Shown here piece after piece: positions 52,846 to 62,717 of a DNA stretch of 64,000 bases. The first letter of the stretch is position 1; each line of letters opens with the position of its first letter. The notes under the pieces are model-generated. The model searched no databases. It saw only the letters and a list, made by a program, of their open reading frames with translations, and was not told the DNA's origin. A program made the translations under genes and the position numbers. This stretch comes from Flavobacteriales bacterium. GTDB lineage: Bacteria > Bacteroidota > Bacteroidia > Flavobacteriales_G > Salibacteraceae. Location of the stretch: contig JABMOM010000023.1 in assembly GCA_013204105.1 (NCBI GenBank), forward strand, positions 1-64,000, in the 5' to 3' direction.

Positions 52846-53550
52846 TTATTCCATGAAGATTTTCATGTTCTTGACCACCAAATCGTCGAATTCTTGACGG
52901 GTCAAAGGCTCGTATTTCTCATCCACTTCAAAAATGGCGTCTTCCACGGGCGAAGGAATGATCTGGCGAGCAACCAGGTGCATGATCATGCCGTAATTCT
53001 CAATGCGGTAATCCAGCAGTACGCCTTGGATTTCGTGATATGGCGTACACCAATTTGGATTTTGGATGTCAATTTCATCGGTATAGGCAAATTCATAGCT
53101 TTCGCCTTTTGCCGCACCAAAATCGATGAGTACGTGTTTGCAAACGGCACCCGCGAGTGTGTCCTTTACTTCAAGTTCTTTGATCTGGAACGGAGGAAGT
53201 ACGTCGGTCATCATCAGAGCGCCTTGGTGGTTGAGCGATAAAACATAGCGGTCGCTGAACAGCTTGACCATGTTGTGCAGCTTCTTATTCTCTCCATCCG
53301 CAATTACCGACATTTCAACTATGCCTGCTCCAGTCCGTAAATCTGAACGCCATTTATTCCCTTTGAAGGTCATTACCATCTCATCAGGAAGCATTTCCAG
53401 CATAAGATTGTTCGAATCGAGGTCAGGGTAATAGACGTCGTATAAGATCACACCTTCGGTAATGTGCTTTTCGAAAGCCGCGTCAGGGCCGCATCCGTAC
53501 ACAAAAAGTGACAGGCTCAGCCAACATAATATGCGGAATAGTGGTTTCAA
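52846..53550 (-). CDS. Hypothetical lipoprotein
   Basis: Lipobox-like LFVYGC; no confident family. Confidence 0.65.
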   Translation of the reverse strand: MKPLFRILCWLSLSLFVYGCGPDAAFEKHITEGVILYDVYYPDLDSNNLMLEMLPDEMVMTFKGNKWRSDLRTGAGIVEMSVIADGENKKLHNMVKLFSDRYVLSLNHQGALMMTDVLPPFQIKELEVKDTLAGAVCKHVLIDFGAAKGESYEFAYTDEIDIQNPNWCTPYHEIQGVLLDYRIENYGMIMHLVARQIIPSPVEDAIFEVDEKYEPLTRQEFDDLVVKNMKIFME

Positions 53551-53636
53551 AGGATAGTTTAAAGAGCGTCACAAAAATATACATGGGATTGGAACTCAAA
53601 AGCCTGATGGACGTTTCGCTGATTAAATAACGAAAC

Positions 53637-53644
53637 TACCTTTG
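53637..53644 (+). promoter_or_regulatory. -7 box TACCTTTG upstream of the arginase gene
   Basis: TAnnTTTG 17 nt before the ATG. Confidence 0.5.
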
Positions 53645-53661
53645 CAGCATATTCGAATTTT

Positions 53662-54609
53662 ATGCTGAAATATCTCGTACAATGCTCTGAAATAGGGGCG
53701 GGAACGCGTGGCAGTAGCCTAGGACCCGATGCCATCATGTTGGCGTCATTAAATTCTGAAAGCGAATTATTTAATCGATATCCCTTCGAGCAGATCCCTG
53801 ATTTGAACGATTCGTTGTTTGAACCTACGTCTACACCGAACGCTTTGCGCATTAAACAAATGCACGGGACCTGGTCTGCACAGGCCGAATCGGTGATGCG
53901 AAATATGAAGCTTGGAAAGGTGCCCATCGTGATCTCCGGCGACCACGCTTCGGCTGGTGGAACCATCGCAGGAATAAAAATGGCGCACCCTGATAAGCGA
54001 CTGGGCGTAGTTTGGATTGACGCGCACGCGGACCTGCACTCTCCCTATACTACCCCTTCTGGCAACATCCATGGCATGCCACTAGCGGCTAGCATCGGCG
54101 ACGACAACCTGGACATGAAGCGCAATGATCCGAACGAAGAGACCGTGGATTTTTGGGAGCGGATGAAGGTCATGGGTGGAATATCACCTAAGATCCTCCC
54201 GCAAGATTTGATTTTCGTCGGTGTACGCGACACCGAGAAAGAAGAGATCCATCTCCTCGAAAAGCACAACATCATCAACTATGAAGTAGCGGAGGTCGAC
54301 GACATGGGAATGCACAAAATCGGCAAAGAGATTCTAGAAGAATTGAAGGACTGCGAAATCATCTACGTTTCGTTTGACGTGGATAGTATGGACCCAGATG
54401 AGGTCTCTTACGGGACGGGTACGCCTGTTCCAAATGGCATTGCTCCTGAGCAAGCAAAGAATTTGCTCAGCGTGCTGCTCGCCGATCCAAAAGTGTGTTG
54501 CTTTGAGATGGTGGAAGTGAATCCACTGCTGGATAAGAAAGGAAATAAAATGGCCACTACCGCCCTCTCCATCTTGGAGAAAGCTGTAGAAATAATGGAA
54601 AACCGATGA
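53662..54609 (+). CDS. Arginase (ureohydrolase family)
   Basis: SGDHASAGGTIAG, VVWIDAHADLHSP, YVSFDVDSMDPDEVSYGTGTPVPNG. Confidence 0.93.
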   Translation: MLKYLVQCSEIGAGTRGSSLGPDAIMLASLNSESELFNRYPFEQIPDLNDSLFEPTSTPNALRIKQMHGTWSAQAESVMRNMKLGKVPIVISGDHASAGGTIAGIKMAHPDKRLGVVWIDAHADLHSPYTTPSGNIHGMPLAASIGDDNLDMKRNDPNEETVDFWERMKVMGGISPKILPQDLIFVGVRDTEKEEIHLLEKHNIINYEVAEVDDMGMHKIGKEILEELKDCEIIYVSFDVDSMDPDEVSYGTGTPVPNGIAPEQAKNLLSVLLADPKVCCFEMVEVNPLLDKKGNKMATTALSILEKAVEIMENR

Positions 54610-56651
54610 TGGACATCACCCAAAAGATTGCAATTGCAACGGCCGATATCCTGAAGATGTCGTACGACCATGCAGTGGAAACTCACGACGTGCAGATAGA
54701 CGCAACGCGAAAAGAGTTTGAAGGCGACTATACCGTGGTCATCTTTCCCTACCTGCGTGCCTTGAAGATGAAGCCAGAGGAAGCAGGCGATGCACTTGGT
54801 GATCAACTCCTAGCTGCCGTACCTGAAATTGAGTCCTTTAACGTCATCAAGGGTTTCCTGAATCTTTCGCTCAGTGCTGCCTATTGGAGCGAAGCACTTG
54901 CTTCGATCTCCTCAGATGGGCAATGGTTGACGCGGGGCAAAAGTGGAGGCTTGTCCTTGGTGGAGTACAGCTCGCCGAATACGAATAAGCCGCTTCACTT
55001 GGGGCACCTGCGTAACAATTTCCTCGGCCACTCTGTGAGCCTGATCAAGGAATTCACGGGAAATGAGGTGATTAAAACACAGATCATCAACGATCGCGGC
55101 GTACACATTTGTAAAAGCATGCTCGCTTGGAAAGAACTTGGTAACGGAGAGACTCCTGATACTAGCGGATTGAAGGGTGATAAACTAGTTGGTAAATATT
55201 ATGTGAAATTCGATCAAGCATTTAAGAAAGAACAGGAGAAGATAGAATTGAACCGTCTTCAATTGTCGGATTCAAATTGGAGTGATTCTGAGAACCTCTT
55301 TATTTCAGGAAGTGCCGCCTCTGCAGACACCATTTCAAGTGATGAATGGCACATAGGTTCTATGGACTTACAGAACACCCTAAAGCAAGTTTACGATGGG
55401 GACGAATCCGCTCTTGACGGGCTTACCCTTAAAGGAAAACCGTTAACGACTGGATTCAAGGATAGTCTTCTAAGCTATGCTGAATTTATTAAAGATTCAG
55501 AAACCGAAACCTACGAACAAGAAGCGTCGAGAAGAGAAGCTATAAAGAATAACAGTCCACTTTATCAGAGAGTACGAAAGATGCTGATTAAGTGGGAGCA
55601 AGGTGATCCGGAAACCATTGCCCTCTGGAAGATGATGAACAGTTGGGTCTACGAAGGGTTTGACGAGACCTATGCCCGCATGGGTGTCAGCTTTGACAAG
55701 CTCTACCACGAGTCTGAGACCTACCTGAAAGGAAAGGATATCGTGAAGGTCGGACTCGAAAAAGGAATCTTTTTCACGAAAGACGACGGTTCGGTTTGGG
55801 TGAATTTAGAAGCGGATGGCCTCGATCAAAAGCTATTGCTACGCGCTGATGGTACCACGGTGTACATGACCCAAGACATCGGTACCGCGGCTCAACGTCA
55901 AGAGGATTACCCTTCTCTTCAACAAATCATCTATACCGTAGGCGATGAGCAGGATTACCACTTCAAGGTGCTCTTCTTGATCCTTGAAAAATTGGGGTAC
56001 GATTGGGCACCTGCGTGTCGACACTTGAGCTACGGGATGGTAGATCTGCCTTCGGGTAAGATGAAGTCTCGCGAAGGAACGGTGGTAGACGCGGATGACC
56101 TGATGGCGGAAGTGGTAGACGCAGCCAAGATTTCATCAGAAGAAAAGGGCAAGCTGGATGAGATGGAACAAGAGGAGCAAGAGCAGCTCTTCGAAATGCT
56201 CGGGATAGGCGCTTTGAAATTCTATTTGCTGCGCGTTGACCCACGCAAGCGCATGATGTTTGATCCGGAAGAATCTGTTTCTCTCAACGGAGATACGGGC
56301 CCCTTCGTTCAATATACCCACGCACGCTGTAAAGCGGTGCTGAGAAAGGCCGGGGAATTCCAACCGGGAGCTCCCGAACGCCTGTCTGAAAAAGAACGCC
56401 AACTCCTGCGGGCATTGATGCAATTTAGAACCGTCATGAACGGCGCCGCTGAAGACATGAATCCAAGCGCGGTGGCAAGCTATTGCATCGACCTGGCGAA
56501 GATGTACAACCAATTTTACCACGACCTCCCCATTCTCAAAGCAGAGGATGAAGAGGTGAAGGGATTCCGATTGGCGCTGACGAAGCTCACTGCTGAGACC
56601 ATTGCTACTTCAATGGGGTTGCTGGGTATCCGGGTGCCAGAGCGGATGTGA
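54606..56651 (+). CDS. argS: Arginine--tRNA ligase with an internal insertion
   Basis: VEYSSPNTNKPLHLGHLRNNFLG (HIGH), GMVDLPSGKMKSREGTVVDADDLM, C-term LLGIRVPERM. Confidence 0.98.
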   Translation: MMDITQKIAIATADILKMSYDHAVETHDVQIDATRKEFEGDYTVVIFPYLRALKMKPEEAGDALGDQLLAAVPEIESFNVIKGFLNLSLSAAYWSEALASISSDGQWLTRGKSGGLSLVEYSSPNTNKPLHLGHLRNNFLGHSVSLIKEFTGNEVIKTQIINDRGVHICKSMLAWKELGNGETPDTSGLKGDKLVGKYYVKFDQAFKKEQEKIELNRLQLSDSNWSDSENLFISGSAASADTISSDEWHIGSMDLQNTLKQVYDGDESALDGLTLKGKPLTTGFKDSLLSYAEFIKDSETETYEQEASRREAIKNNSPLYQRVRKMLIKWEQGDPETIALWKMMNSWVYEGFDETYARMGVSFDKLYHESETYLKGKDIVKVGLEKGIFFTKDDGSVWVNLEADGLDQKLLLRADGTTVYMTQDIGTAAQRQEDYPSLQQIIYTVGDEQDYHFKVLFLILEKLGYDWAPACRHLSYGMVDLPSGKMKSREGTVVDADDLMAEVVDAAKISSEEKGKLDEMEQEEQEQLFEMLGIGALKFYLLRVDPRKRMMFDPEESVSLNGDTGPFVQYTHARCKAVLRKAGEFQPGAPERLSEKERQLLRALMQFRTVMNGAAEDMNPSAVASYCIDLAKMYNQFYHDLPILKAEDEEVKGFRLALTKLTAETIATSMGLLGIRVPERM

Positions 56652-56660
56652 TTTCTTATG

Positions 56661-56678
56661 AGGGGCTAGGAGCTAGGT
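56661..56678. repeat. Short GGGGCTAGGAGCTAGG period-8 repeat
   Basis: aggggctaggagctaggt just 3' of argS. Confidence 0.4.
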
Positions 56679-56780
56679 GGGCATTGCACCTCATTTTTTA
56701 GAAATCTCAAGCCCAGCAATCACTCATCTCGAATGACGATTTACTACCTTCGCCCCCTTTCACAAAAAAGCGCGTAAAGC

Positions 56781-58127
56781 ATGTTTGAAAGTTTATCAGA
56801 GAAGCTGGAGAAATCCTTTAAAATGCTCAAAGGCCAGGGGCAGATCACCGAGATCAACGTGGCCGAGACGATGAAGGAAATCAGGCGGTCGTTGCTCGAC
56901 GCCGACGTGAACTATAAGATCGCTAAAGACTTTACGGATACCGTAAAGGAAACTGCATTAGGACAGAACGTGCTGACGGCATTGTCTCCTGGTCAATTGC
57001 TCGTGAAGATTACCCGTGACGAGCTGGCGAAACTCATGGGAGGTGAAGCAGAAGACATTGACCTGAGCGGAAAGCCTGCGGTTATCCTCATGGCAGGTCT
57101 TCAAGGTTCTGGAAAGACCACCCACACAGGTAAGTTGGCTCAATTCCTCAAGAACAAACGCGGTCGGCAAGTGATGGTCATTGCCTGCGACGTTTATCGT
57201 CCTGCTGCAATCGATCAGCTGGAAGTGGTGGCTGGGCAAGTAGGCGTGGAAGTTTACGCTGAGCGCGAGAATAAAAACCCCGTTGAGATCGCCAAGAACG
57301 GGATCAAGCTAGCGCAGAGCAAAGGCATCAATACCGTCATTGTGGATACCGCTGGTCGATTGGCCGTGGACGAGCAGATGATGGACGAGATTGAAGCCAT
57401 CAAAAAAGCCATCAATCCCTCCGAAACGCTCTTTGTAGTCGATTCGATGACGGGTCAGGATGCAGTGAATACCGCAAAGGCGTTCAACGAACGCATCAAC
57501 TTCAACGGCGTCATCCTTACCAAACTAGATGGCGATACGCGCGGTGGTGCAGCGCTGTCGATCCGCACGATAGTTGACAAACCGATCAAGTTCGTCGGAC
57601 TCGGAGAAAAAATGGATGCCTTGGATGTGTTCCACCCAGACCGAATGGCAGACCGAATCCTGGGGATGGGCGACATCGTTTCCTTGGTTGAGAAGGCACA
57701 AGAGCAGTACGACGAGGAGGAAGCGAAGCGCCTTCAAAAGAAGATCGCCAAGAATAAATTTGACTTCAACGACTTCCTAGGTCAGATCCAGCAGATCAAG
57801 AAGATGGGTAACATCAAAGATCTCGCAGGTATGATCCCTGGAATGGGCAAGGCGATGAAGGACGTAGACATTGACGACGACGCGTTCAAAGGAATCGAAG
57901 CGATCATTCGTTCGATGACCAATGAGGAGCGCGAAAACCCGCACGTCATTAAGGGAAGTCGTCGCCAGAGGATAGCTTCGGGCAGTGGAACTACCGTGAA
58001 CGATGTGAACAAGCTTTTGAAGCAATTTGAAGACATGCGCAAGATGATGCGCATCATGAACGATAAATCGAAGATGAGCCAAATGATGCGGGCCATGAAG
58101 AACACGCCTGGCGCGCCAAGAGGATAA
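56781..58127 (+). CDS. ffh: Signal recognition particle protein Ffh
   Basis: [55 protein letters not shown] domain [25 protein letters not shown]. Confidence 0.99.
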   Translation: MFESLSEKLEKSFKMLKGQGQITEINVAETMKEIRRSLLDADVNYKIAKDFTDTVKETALGQNVLTALSPGQLLVKITRDELAKLMGGEAEDIDLSGKPAVILMAGLQGSGKTTHTGKLAQFLKNKRGRQVMVIACDVYRPAAIDQLEVVAGQVGVEVYAERENKNPVEIAKNGIKLAQSKGINTVIVDTAGRLAVDEQMMDEIEAIKKAINPSETLFVVDSMTGQDAVNTAKAFNERINFNGVILTKLDGDTRGGAALSIRTIVDKPIKFVGLGEKMDALDVFHPDRMADRILGMGDIVSLVEKAQEQYDEEEAKRLQKKIAKNKFDFNDFLGQIQQIKKMGNIKDLAGMIPGMGKAMKDVDIDDDAFKGIEAIIRSMTNEERENPHVIKGSRRQRIASGSGTTVNDVNKLLKQFEDMRKMMRIMNDKSKMSQMMRAMKNTPGAPRG

Positions 58128-58134
58128 AGCATAC

Positions 58135-59010
58135 ATGGAATTACTGGACGGAAAAGCGATATCAAAACAGCTCCGCGAAGAGCTGAAGGAAGAAGTAGAA
58201 CAAATGGTGGCAGAAGGCCATCGTCCCCCTCATTTGGCGGTGATCCTGGTGGGGAGCAATCCGGCCAGTGAGACCTATGTCAACGCCAAGGTCAAGGCTT
58301 GTAAAGACGTCGGCTACGAGTCTTCGCTCCTTCATTTTCCTCCAGAGATTTCTCAAGAGATACTGCTCAATACCATTGATGAGCTCAATGAGAACGAAGA
58401 CCTCGACGGCTTCATCGTACAACTTCCACTGCCGAGTCATATCGACGATCGTACGGTCATCGAACGCGTCCTTCCTGGAAAAGACGTGGATGGCTTCCAC
58501 CCAATAAACGTGGGAAGGATGGCGTTGGGCTTGGATGCGTTCGTCTCAGCTACACCTGGCGGGATCGTTGAGCTGATCAAGCGCTACGAAATTGAAACCG
58601 AAGGCAAGCACTGCGTCGTGCTAGGAAGAAGCAACATCGTTGGTGGACCGATGAGCATTTTGATGCGTCGTAATACTTATCCCGGGAACTGCACCGTCAC
58701 CATCGCCCACTCCCGTACAAAAAACATCAAGGAGGTATGCGCCTCTGCGGATATCCTGATAGCGGCCATCGGAAAGCCGGAATTCGTGACAGCCGATATG
58801 GTCAAAGAAGGCGCCGTGGTAATCGACGTAGGCATCAATCGCATGGACGATGCCACGCGCGAACGAGGTTACCGATTGGTTGGCGATGTAGCATTCGCCG
58901 AAGTTTCTCCTAAATGCAGCTACATCACTCCAGTACCTGGAGGTGTGGGCCCCATGACCATCGCGTATTTGCTGAACAATACGATGATCGCAGCGCGGAA
59001 GCGGAAGTGA
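58135..59010 (+). CDS. folD: Bifunctional methylenetetrahydrofolate dehydrogenase/cyclohydrolase
   Basis: [51 protein letters not shown]. Confidence 0.98.
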   Translation: MELLDGKAISKQLREELKEEVEQMVAEGHRPPHLAVILVGSNPASETYVNAKVKACKDVGYESSLLHFPPEISQEILLNTIDELNENEDLDGFIVQLPLPSHIDDRTVIERVLPGKDVDGFHPINVGRMALGLDAFVSATPGGIVELIKRYEIETEGKHCVVLGRSNIVGGPMSILMRRNTYPGNCTVTIAHSRTKNIKEVCASADILIAAIGKPEFVTADMVKEGAVVIDVGINRMDDATRERGYRLVGDVAFAEVSPKCSYITPVPGGVGPMTIAYLLNNTMIAARKRK

Positions 59011-59142
59011 TTTTTTGGCTCTTGGCTATTTACCGTCGGTGACTTAACTTCCTAGTTGAAATGGAGGCTGGCCTTAGCCTTCGAAGTTATCTAGCTAAAG
59101 AATTTCGGGCAGATAGAACGACGCGTACTGAAAACTTGGAGC

Positions 59143-59150
59143 TAGCTTTG
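59143..59150 (+). promoter_or_regulatory. -7 box TAGCTTTG upstream of the MATE gene
   Basis: TAnnTTTG 20 nt before the TTG start. Confidence 0.5.
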
Positions 59151-59170
59151 CGCCCCTATTCCTCAACCGC

Positions 59171-60505
59171 TTGACGCACAAATTCCTCACCTACAAGCAC
59201 ATCTTCAAGGTCTCGATTCCCATTATCATCAGTGGGCTATCGGTGAACATCGTGAACATCACGGACACGATCTTTCTAAGCCATATTGGTGAGATTGCCC
59301 TTGGAGCCGCAGGCAATGCAGGTATCCTGTACTACATTTTCGTGTTGCTGGGAATGGGCTTTTCGTCGGGAGCGCAGATCATCATGGGGCGTAGAAATGG
59401 GGCGAAGGAATACGATAAGATCGGCAGCCTGCATTTGCAGACAATCTACTTTTTATTCTTTGCGTCGATCTTGTTCATAGGGCTGATCAAGCTATCCGCA
59501 CTTCATTTTCTTCCTGTCATCGTTTCTTCGGGAGACGTCCTTGAACAGATTCAGCTCTACTTGAGCATTCGATCTTGGGGCATTGTTTTCACCTTGGGAA
59601 ACCTTGCCTTTATTGCATTCTACATCGGCACAACGCGCACAAGGATTTTAGGCATCATTACTCCAGCCATGGCGGGCTTGAACATTGTATTGGACTACCT
59701 GCTGATCTTCGGCGAGTACGGCATGCCTGAAATGGGGGTGGAAGGAGCCGCTTTGGCGTCGAATATCTCAGAAGGATGCGGATTGCTCGCGATGTTTTTG
59801 TACACCTTATTCCTAAAGGGAAAAGAAGAGTATCGCCTCTTCGAATGGGAGCTCCCAGATTTTAAAAAGATCCAGCGAATGCTAGTGACAGCGGGACCCA
59901 TCATGGTCCAAAATTTTGTCACCTTGACGTCGTGGTTCGCCTTTTTCAGCATCATTGAGAACTTGGGTGAACGTTCATTGGCCGTTTCCCATATCGTGCG
60001 CAGTCTGTACATGTTTGTCATGATTCCGGTATTTGGATTCGGAGATGCCACCAATACATTGGTCAGTAACCTCATGGGCGAGCACCGCAGCGACTTGATT
60101 TTTTCTTTACTCAAGCGGATGGGAATCATCGCGCTATTAGCCAATGTGGCGATGCTGCCTTTTTTGGTAGTGTTTGCCGATACAACCTTACTGGTATTTA
60201 CGCAAGACCCTGAACTCATCGCTGCTACCATTCCGTCGCTTCGCGTGGTCGCAGGTTCCATGTTTGTCTTCTCATTGGCATTGATCCTATTTCGCGCAAT
60301 CACTGGGATTGGGCGCACGCGCGAAGCGCTGTACATCGAGGTCATCAGCATAGCGGTCTACATGACGTATATCTATTATGTGGGAGTGATCTTGCGTGCT
60401 TCGCTTCCTGTGGTTTGGGCATCCGAATATGTCTACTTCGGACTGATGTTGTTGATGGCATTTTTGTTTTTGCGCTTTGCGAAGTGGCAGGAGACGAAGC
60501 TTTGA
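59171..60505 (+). CDS. MATE family efflux transporter
   Basis: ISIPIIISGLSVNIVNITDTIFLSHIGEIALGAAGNAG-type N-terminus, 12-TM pattern; TTG start. Confidence 0.93.
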   Translation: MTHKFLTYKHIFKVSIPIIISGLSVNIVNITDTIFLSHIGEIALGAAGNAGILYYIFVLLGMGFSSGAQIIMGRRNGAKEYDKIGSLHLQTIYFLFFASILFIGLIKLSALHFLPVIVSSGDVLEQIQLYLSIRSWGIVFTLGNLAFIAFYIGTTRTRILGIITPAMAGLNIVLDYLLIFGEYGMPEMGVEGAALASNISEGCGLLAMFLYTLFLKGKEEYRLFEWELPDFKKIQRMLVTAGPIMVQNFVTLTSWFAFFSIIENLGERSLAVSHIVRSLYMFVMIPVFGFGDATNTLVSNLMGEHRSDLIFSLLKRMGIIALLANVAMLPFLVVFADTTLLVFTQDPELIAATIPSLRVVAGSMFVFSLALILFRAITGIGRTREALYIEVISIAVYMTYIYYVGVILRASLPVVWASEYVYFGLMLLMAFLFLRFAKWQETKL

Positions 60506-60627
60506 TGCAATCAGCTGTCAGCTTTACGTGAGCCTGAATTCATCTTGCGCAGTTTTGAACACTTCCATCCGTTAAACTTTTGCCTGTAGCAAGGTGGAGT
60601 AGTGGAAGCTCTTCCGTTCTTTGTTCC

Positions 60628-61638
60628 GTGCGCATTGAACACCATATTGACTTACAGCCCTTCAACACTTTTGGCTTTTCCAGTATTGCGGAGCGCTTGG
60701 TGCATGTGGGTAGTCCTGAGGATGTGGTGGAATATTTTACGTCGAACCAACCAGCCCCGTCGCTAGTGCTAGGTGGTGGCAGCAACTTGTTGCTCACGCG
60801 CGATCTTCCTGGCACCACCTTGAAGGTTGAATTGCCTGGCATCGAATTGGTCGAGGAGGATACCGATCATGTCTACGTCAAAGTGGGGGCTGGGGAAGTG
60901 TGGCACGATTTCGTGCTGCATGCCATCTCTCAAGGATGGGCAGGCGTCGAGAACCTTTCCTTGATTCCAGGCAATGTGGGGGCCGCACCCATGCAGAACA
61001 TCGGTGCTTATGGCGTCGAGATCAAGGATGTATTCCACCAATTGGAGGCCTTTGTGACCGACGATAAGTCCTACGAGTCATTCAATTTGGCCGACTGCGC
61101 CTTTGGGTACAGAGAAAGCGTTTTCAAACGCGGATTGAAGCACAAGGCCATCATCACTTCTGTTACGTTTAAGTTGAACAAAAGACCCAGCTTCAATACC
61201 AGCTACGGCGCCATCAACCAGCAACTGGAAGCGATGGGTATTCAAAACCTAAGCATCAAAGCGGTTAGTGATGCCGTCATCTCCATTCGTCAGAGCAAGT
61301 TGCCAGACCCAAAGAAAATCGGCAACTCGGGTTCTTTTTTCAAGAATCCCGTCGTTGAACAGTTGCACTTTGAACAATTGCAGGATCGCTATGCCGGCAT
61401 TGTGGGCTATCCCGCTGGCGAAGGCAAGGTTAAGGTAGCGGCCGGCTGGCTCATTGAGAACGCAGGCTTTAAAGGGAAGCGCATAGGGAATTATGGAGTG
61501 CACGCAAAGCAAGCCTTAGTGCTCGTGAACTACGGTGGAGCTGCTGGCAAAGACCTCTTTCAGCTATCGGAAGAGATCATAAGCACGGTGAATGAAATGT
61601 ACGAGATCACCTTGGAGCGAGAGGTTAATGTGATCTGA
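60628..61638 (+). CDS. murB: UDP-N-acetylmuramate dehydrogenase
   Basis: FNTFGFSSIAERLV, LGGGSNLLLT, SLIPGNVGAAPMQNIGAYGVEI, GNSGSFFKNPVV; GTG start inferred at 60628. Confidence 0.96.
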   Translation: MRIEHHIDLQPFNTFGFSSIAERLVHVGSPEDVVEYFTSNQPAPSLVLGGGSNLLLTRDLPGTTLKVELPGIELVEEDTDHVYVKVGAGEVWHDFVLHAISQGWAGVENLSLIPGNVGAAPMQNIGAYGVEIKDVFHQLEAFVTDDKSYESFNLADCAFGYRESVFKRGLKHKAIITSVTFKLNKRPSFNTSYGAINQQLEAMGIQNLSIKAVSDAVISIRQSKLPDPKKIGNSGSFFKNPVVEQLHFEQLQDRYAGIVGYPAGEGKVKVAAGWLIENAGFKGKRIGNYGVHAKQALVLVNYGGAAGKDLFQLSEEIISTVNEMYEITLEREVNVI

Positions 61639-61720
61639 GTAGTCCCCGAAAAAGCCTTGTTCAAGTTGATTCTTCCCTGATGTTAGGAGGTGTTGGAGGT
61701 ATGACAATACAGCTTCCTCG

Positions 61721-61960
61721 TCAGTTTCCCTGAGCAGCAGCAAGGTGCAGACTGAATTCTTCTGGGCTGCTTTCTACCCAGAAACCTCCTTCCATGTTGA
61801 GCATGTCTTGGATGAAATTCCGATCGGGTAAGATTTTGGCTTCGAAATGATGCACATCTGCGCTCTTTCCGGTTCGCTTCACTTCGATAAAATGGCTGTC
61901 GTCCAGGATCTTGAAGAAGCTCAAATCATTGGGGTATTTACGGTACAACGGAAAGCGCAT
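61721..61960 (-). CDS. Small conserved hypothetical protein
   Basis: MRFPLYRKYPNDLSFFKILDDSHFIEVKRTGKSADVHHFEAKILPDRNFIQDML; start inferred. Confidence 0.55.
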   Translation of the reverse strand: MRFPLYRKYPNDLSFFKILDDSHFIEVKRTGKSADVHHFEAKILPDRNFIQDMLNMEGGFWVESSPEEFSLHLAAAQGN

Positions 61961-62105
61961 TCCGCGAAAGTACACAACGCATTGCGCCGCGTTGCGCCAA
62001 GAACATTGCGTATAATTTGTGGTTAAGTAGATAAGCATCTCAAGGTGTGAAATCTCCGGTTCGAACTGCGGACGCTTCTTCTTCTAACACACTATTTTCG
62101 TTCTT

Positions 62106-62717
62106 ATGATTTCCTCTAATCCACATTATATTTCAGGTCGAAAGAAATTCGAAGTCCAAGACTATGCGGGAGCTTTGAGCGATTACAACCTGTCGCTTGA
62201 GGCAGAAGAGAATCCAAATGTCTACAGCGAGAGAGCTGTGGTCTACTACTTCCTCAAGCAACTCGACAATAGCCTGGCGGATATGGATCATGCTGCTGAA
62301 CTCGAACCTGAGAACCCTTACCGGTATTCCAGTCGTGCCTACATCAGGGATGCCATGGGCGATACGGAAGGAGCGATCATCGACTATCAAAAGGCCATCC
62401 ACCTGGATCCAGAAGACAGCATCGCCCACAATAACCTTGGCTTGCTGCAAGAAAAATTGGGCTATAAAGAGAAGGCCAAAAAGAACTACGAGCGGGCGGA
62501 TCAATTGGCCGATGTAGATAAGCTCCTCAATAAGATCCACACAGAGCAGCGCAACGAGAGCATAGAACGTGAGCAGCAAAGGGAACAACCTAAAGAAGCT
62601 AGCCGCGAAGAGCGAGAAGAGTTGAGCATCGTGGCTATCTTGCGCAATACCTTTTTGACCAAAACGGGATTCAAGGAATACCTCGCTTTCATTCGCAATG
62701 GCTTCAAACGACAGTAG
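62106..62717 (+). CDS. Tetratricopeptide repeat protein
   Basis: TPR units GRKKFEVQDYAGALSDYNLSLEAEENPNVYSERAVVYY... Confidence 0.85.
   Translation: MISSNPHYISGRKKFEVQDYAGALSDYNLSLEAEENPNVYSERAVVYYFLKQLDNSLADMDHAAELEPENPYRYSSRAYIRDAMGDTEGAIIDYQKAIHLDPEDSIAHNNLGLLQEKLGYKEKAKKNYERADQLADVDKLLNKIHTEQRNESIEREQQREQPKEASREEREELSIVAILRNTFLTKTGFKEYLAFIRNGFKRQ

Noticed and set aside
55240-55505. Intein in argS
   Set aside because: No N-terminal Cys/Ser splice block, no C-terminal HN, too short, and not at a catalytic motif.
60505-60522. caatcagctgtcagcttt as another period-8 array
   Set aside because: Only about two units, too short to claim.
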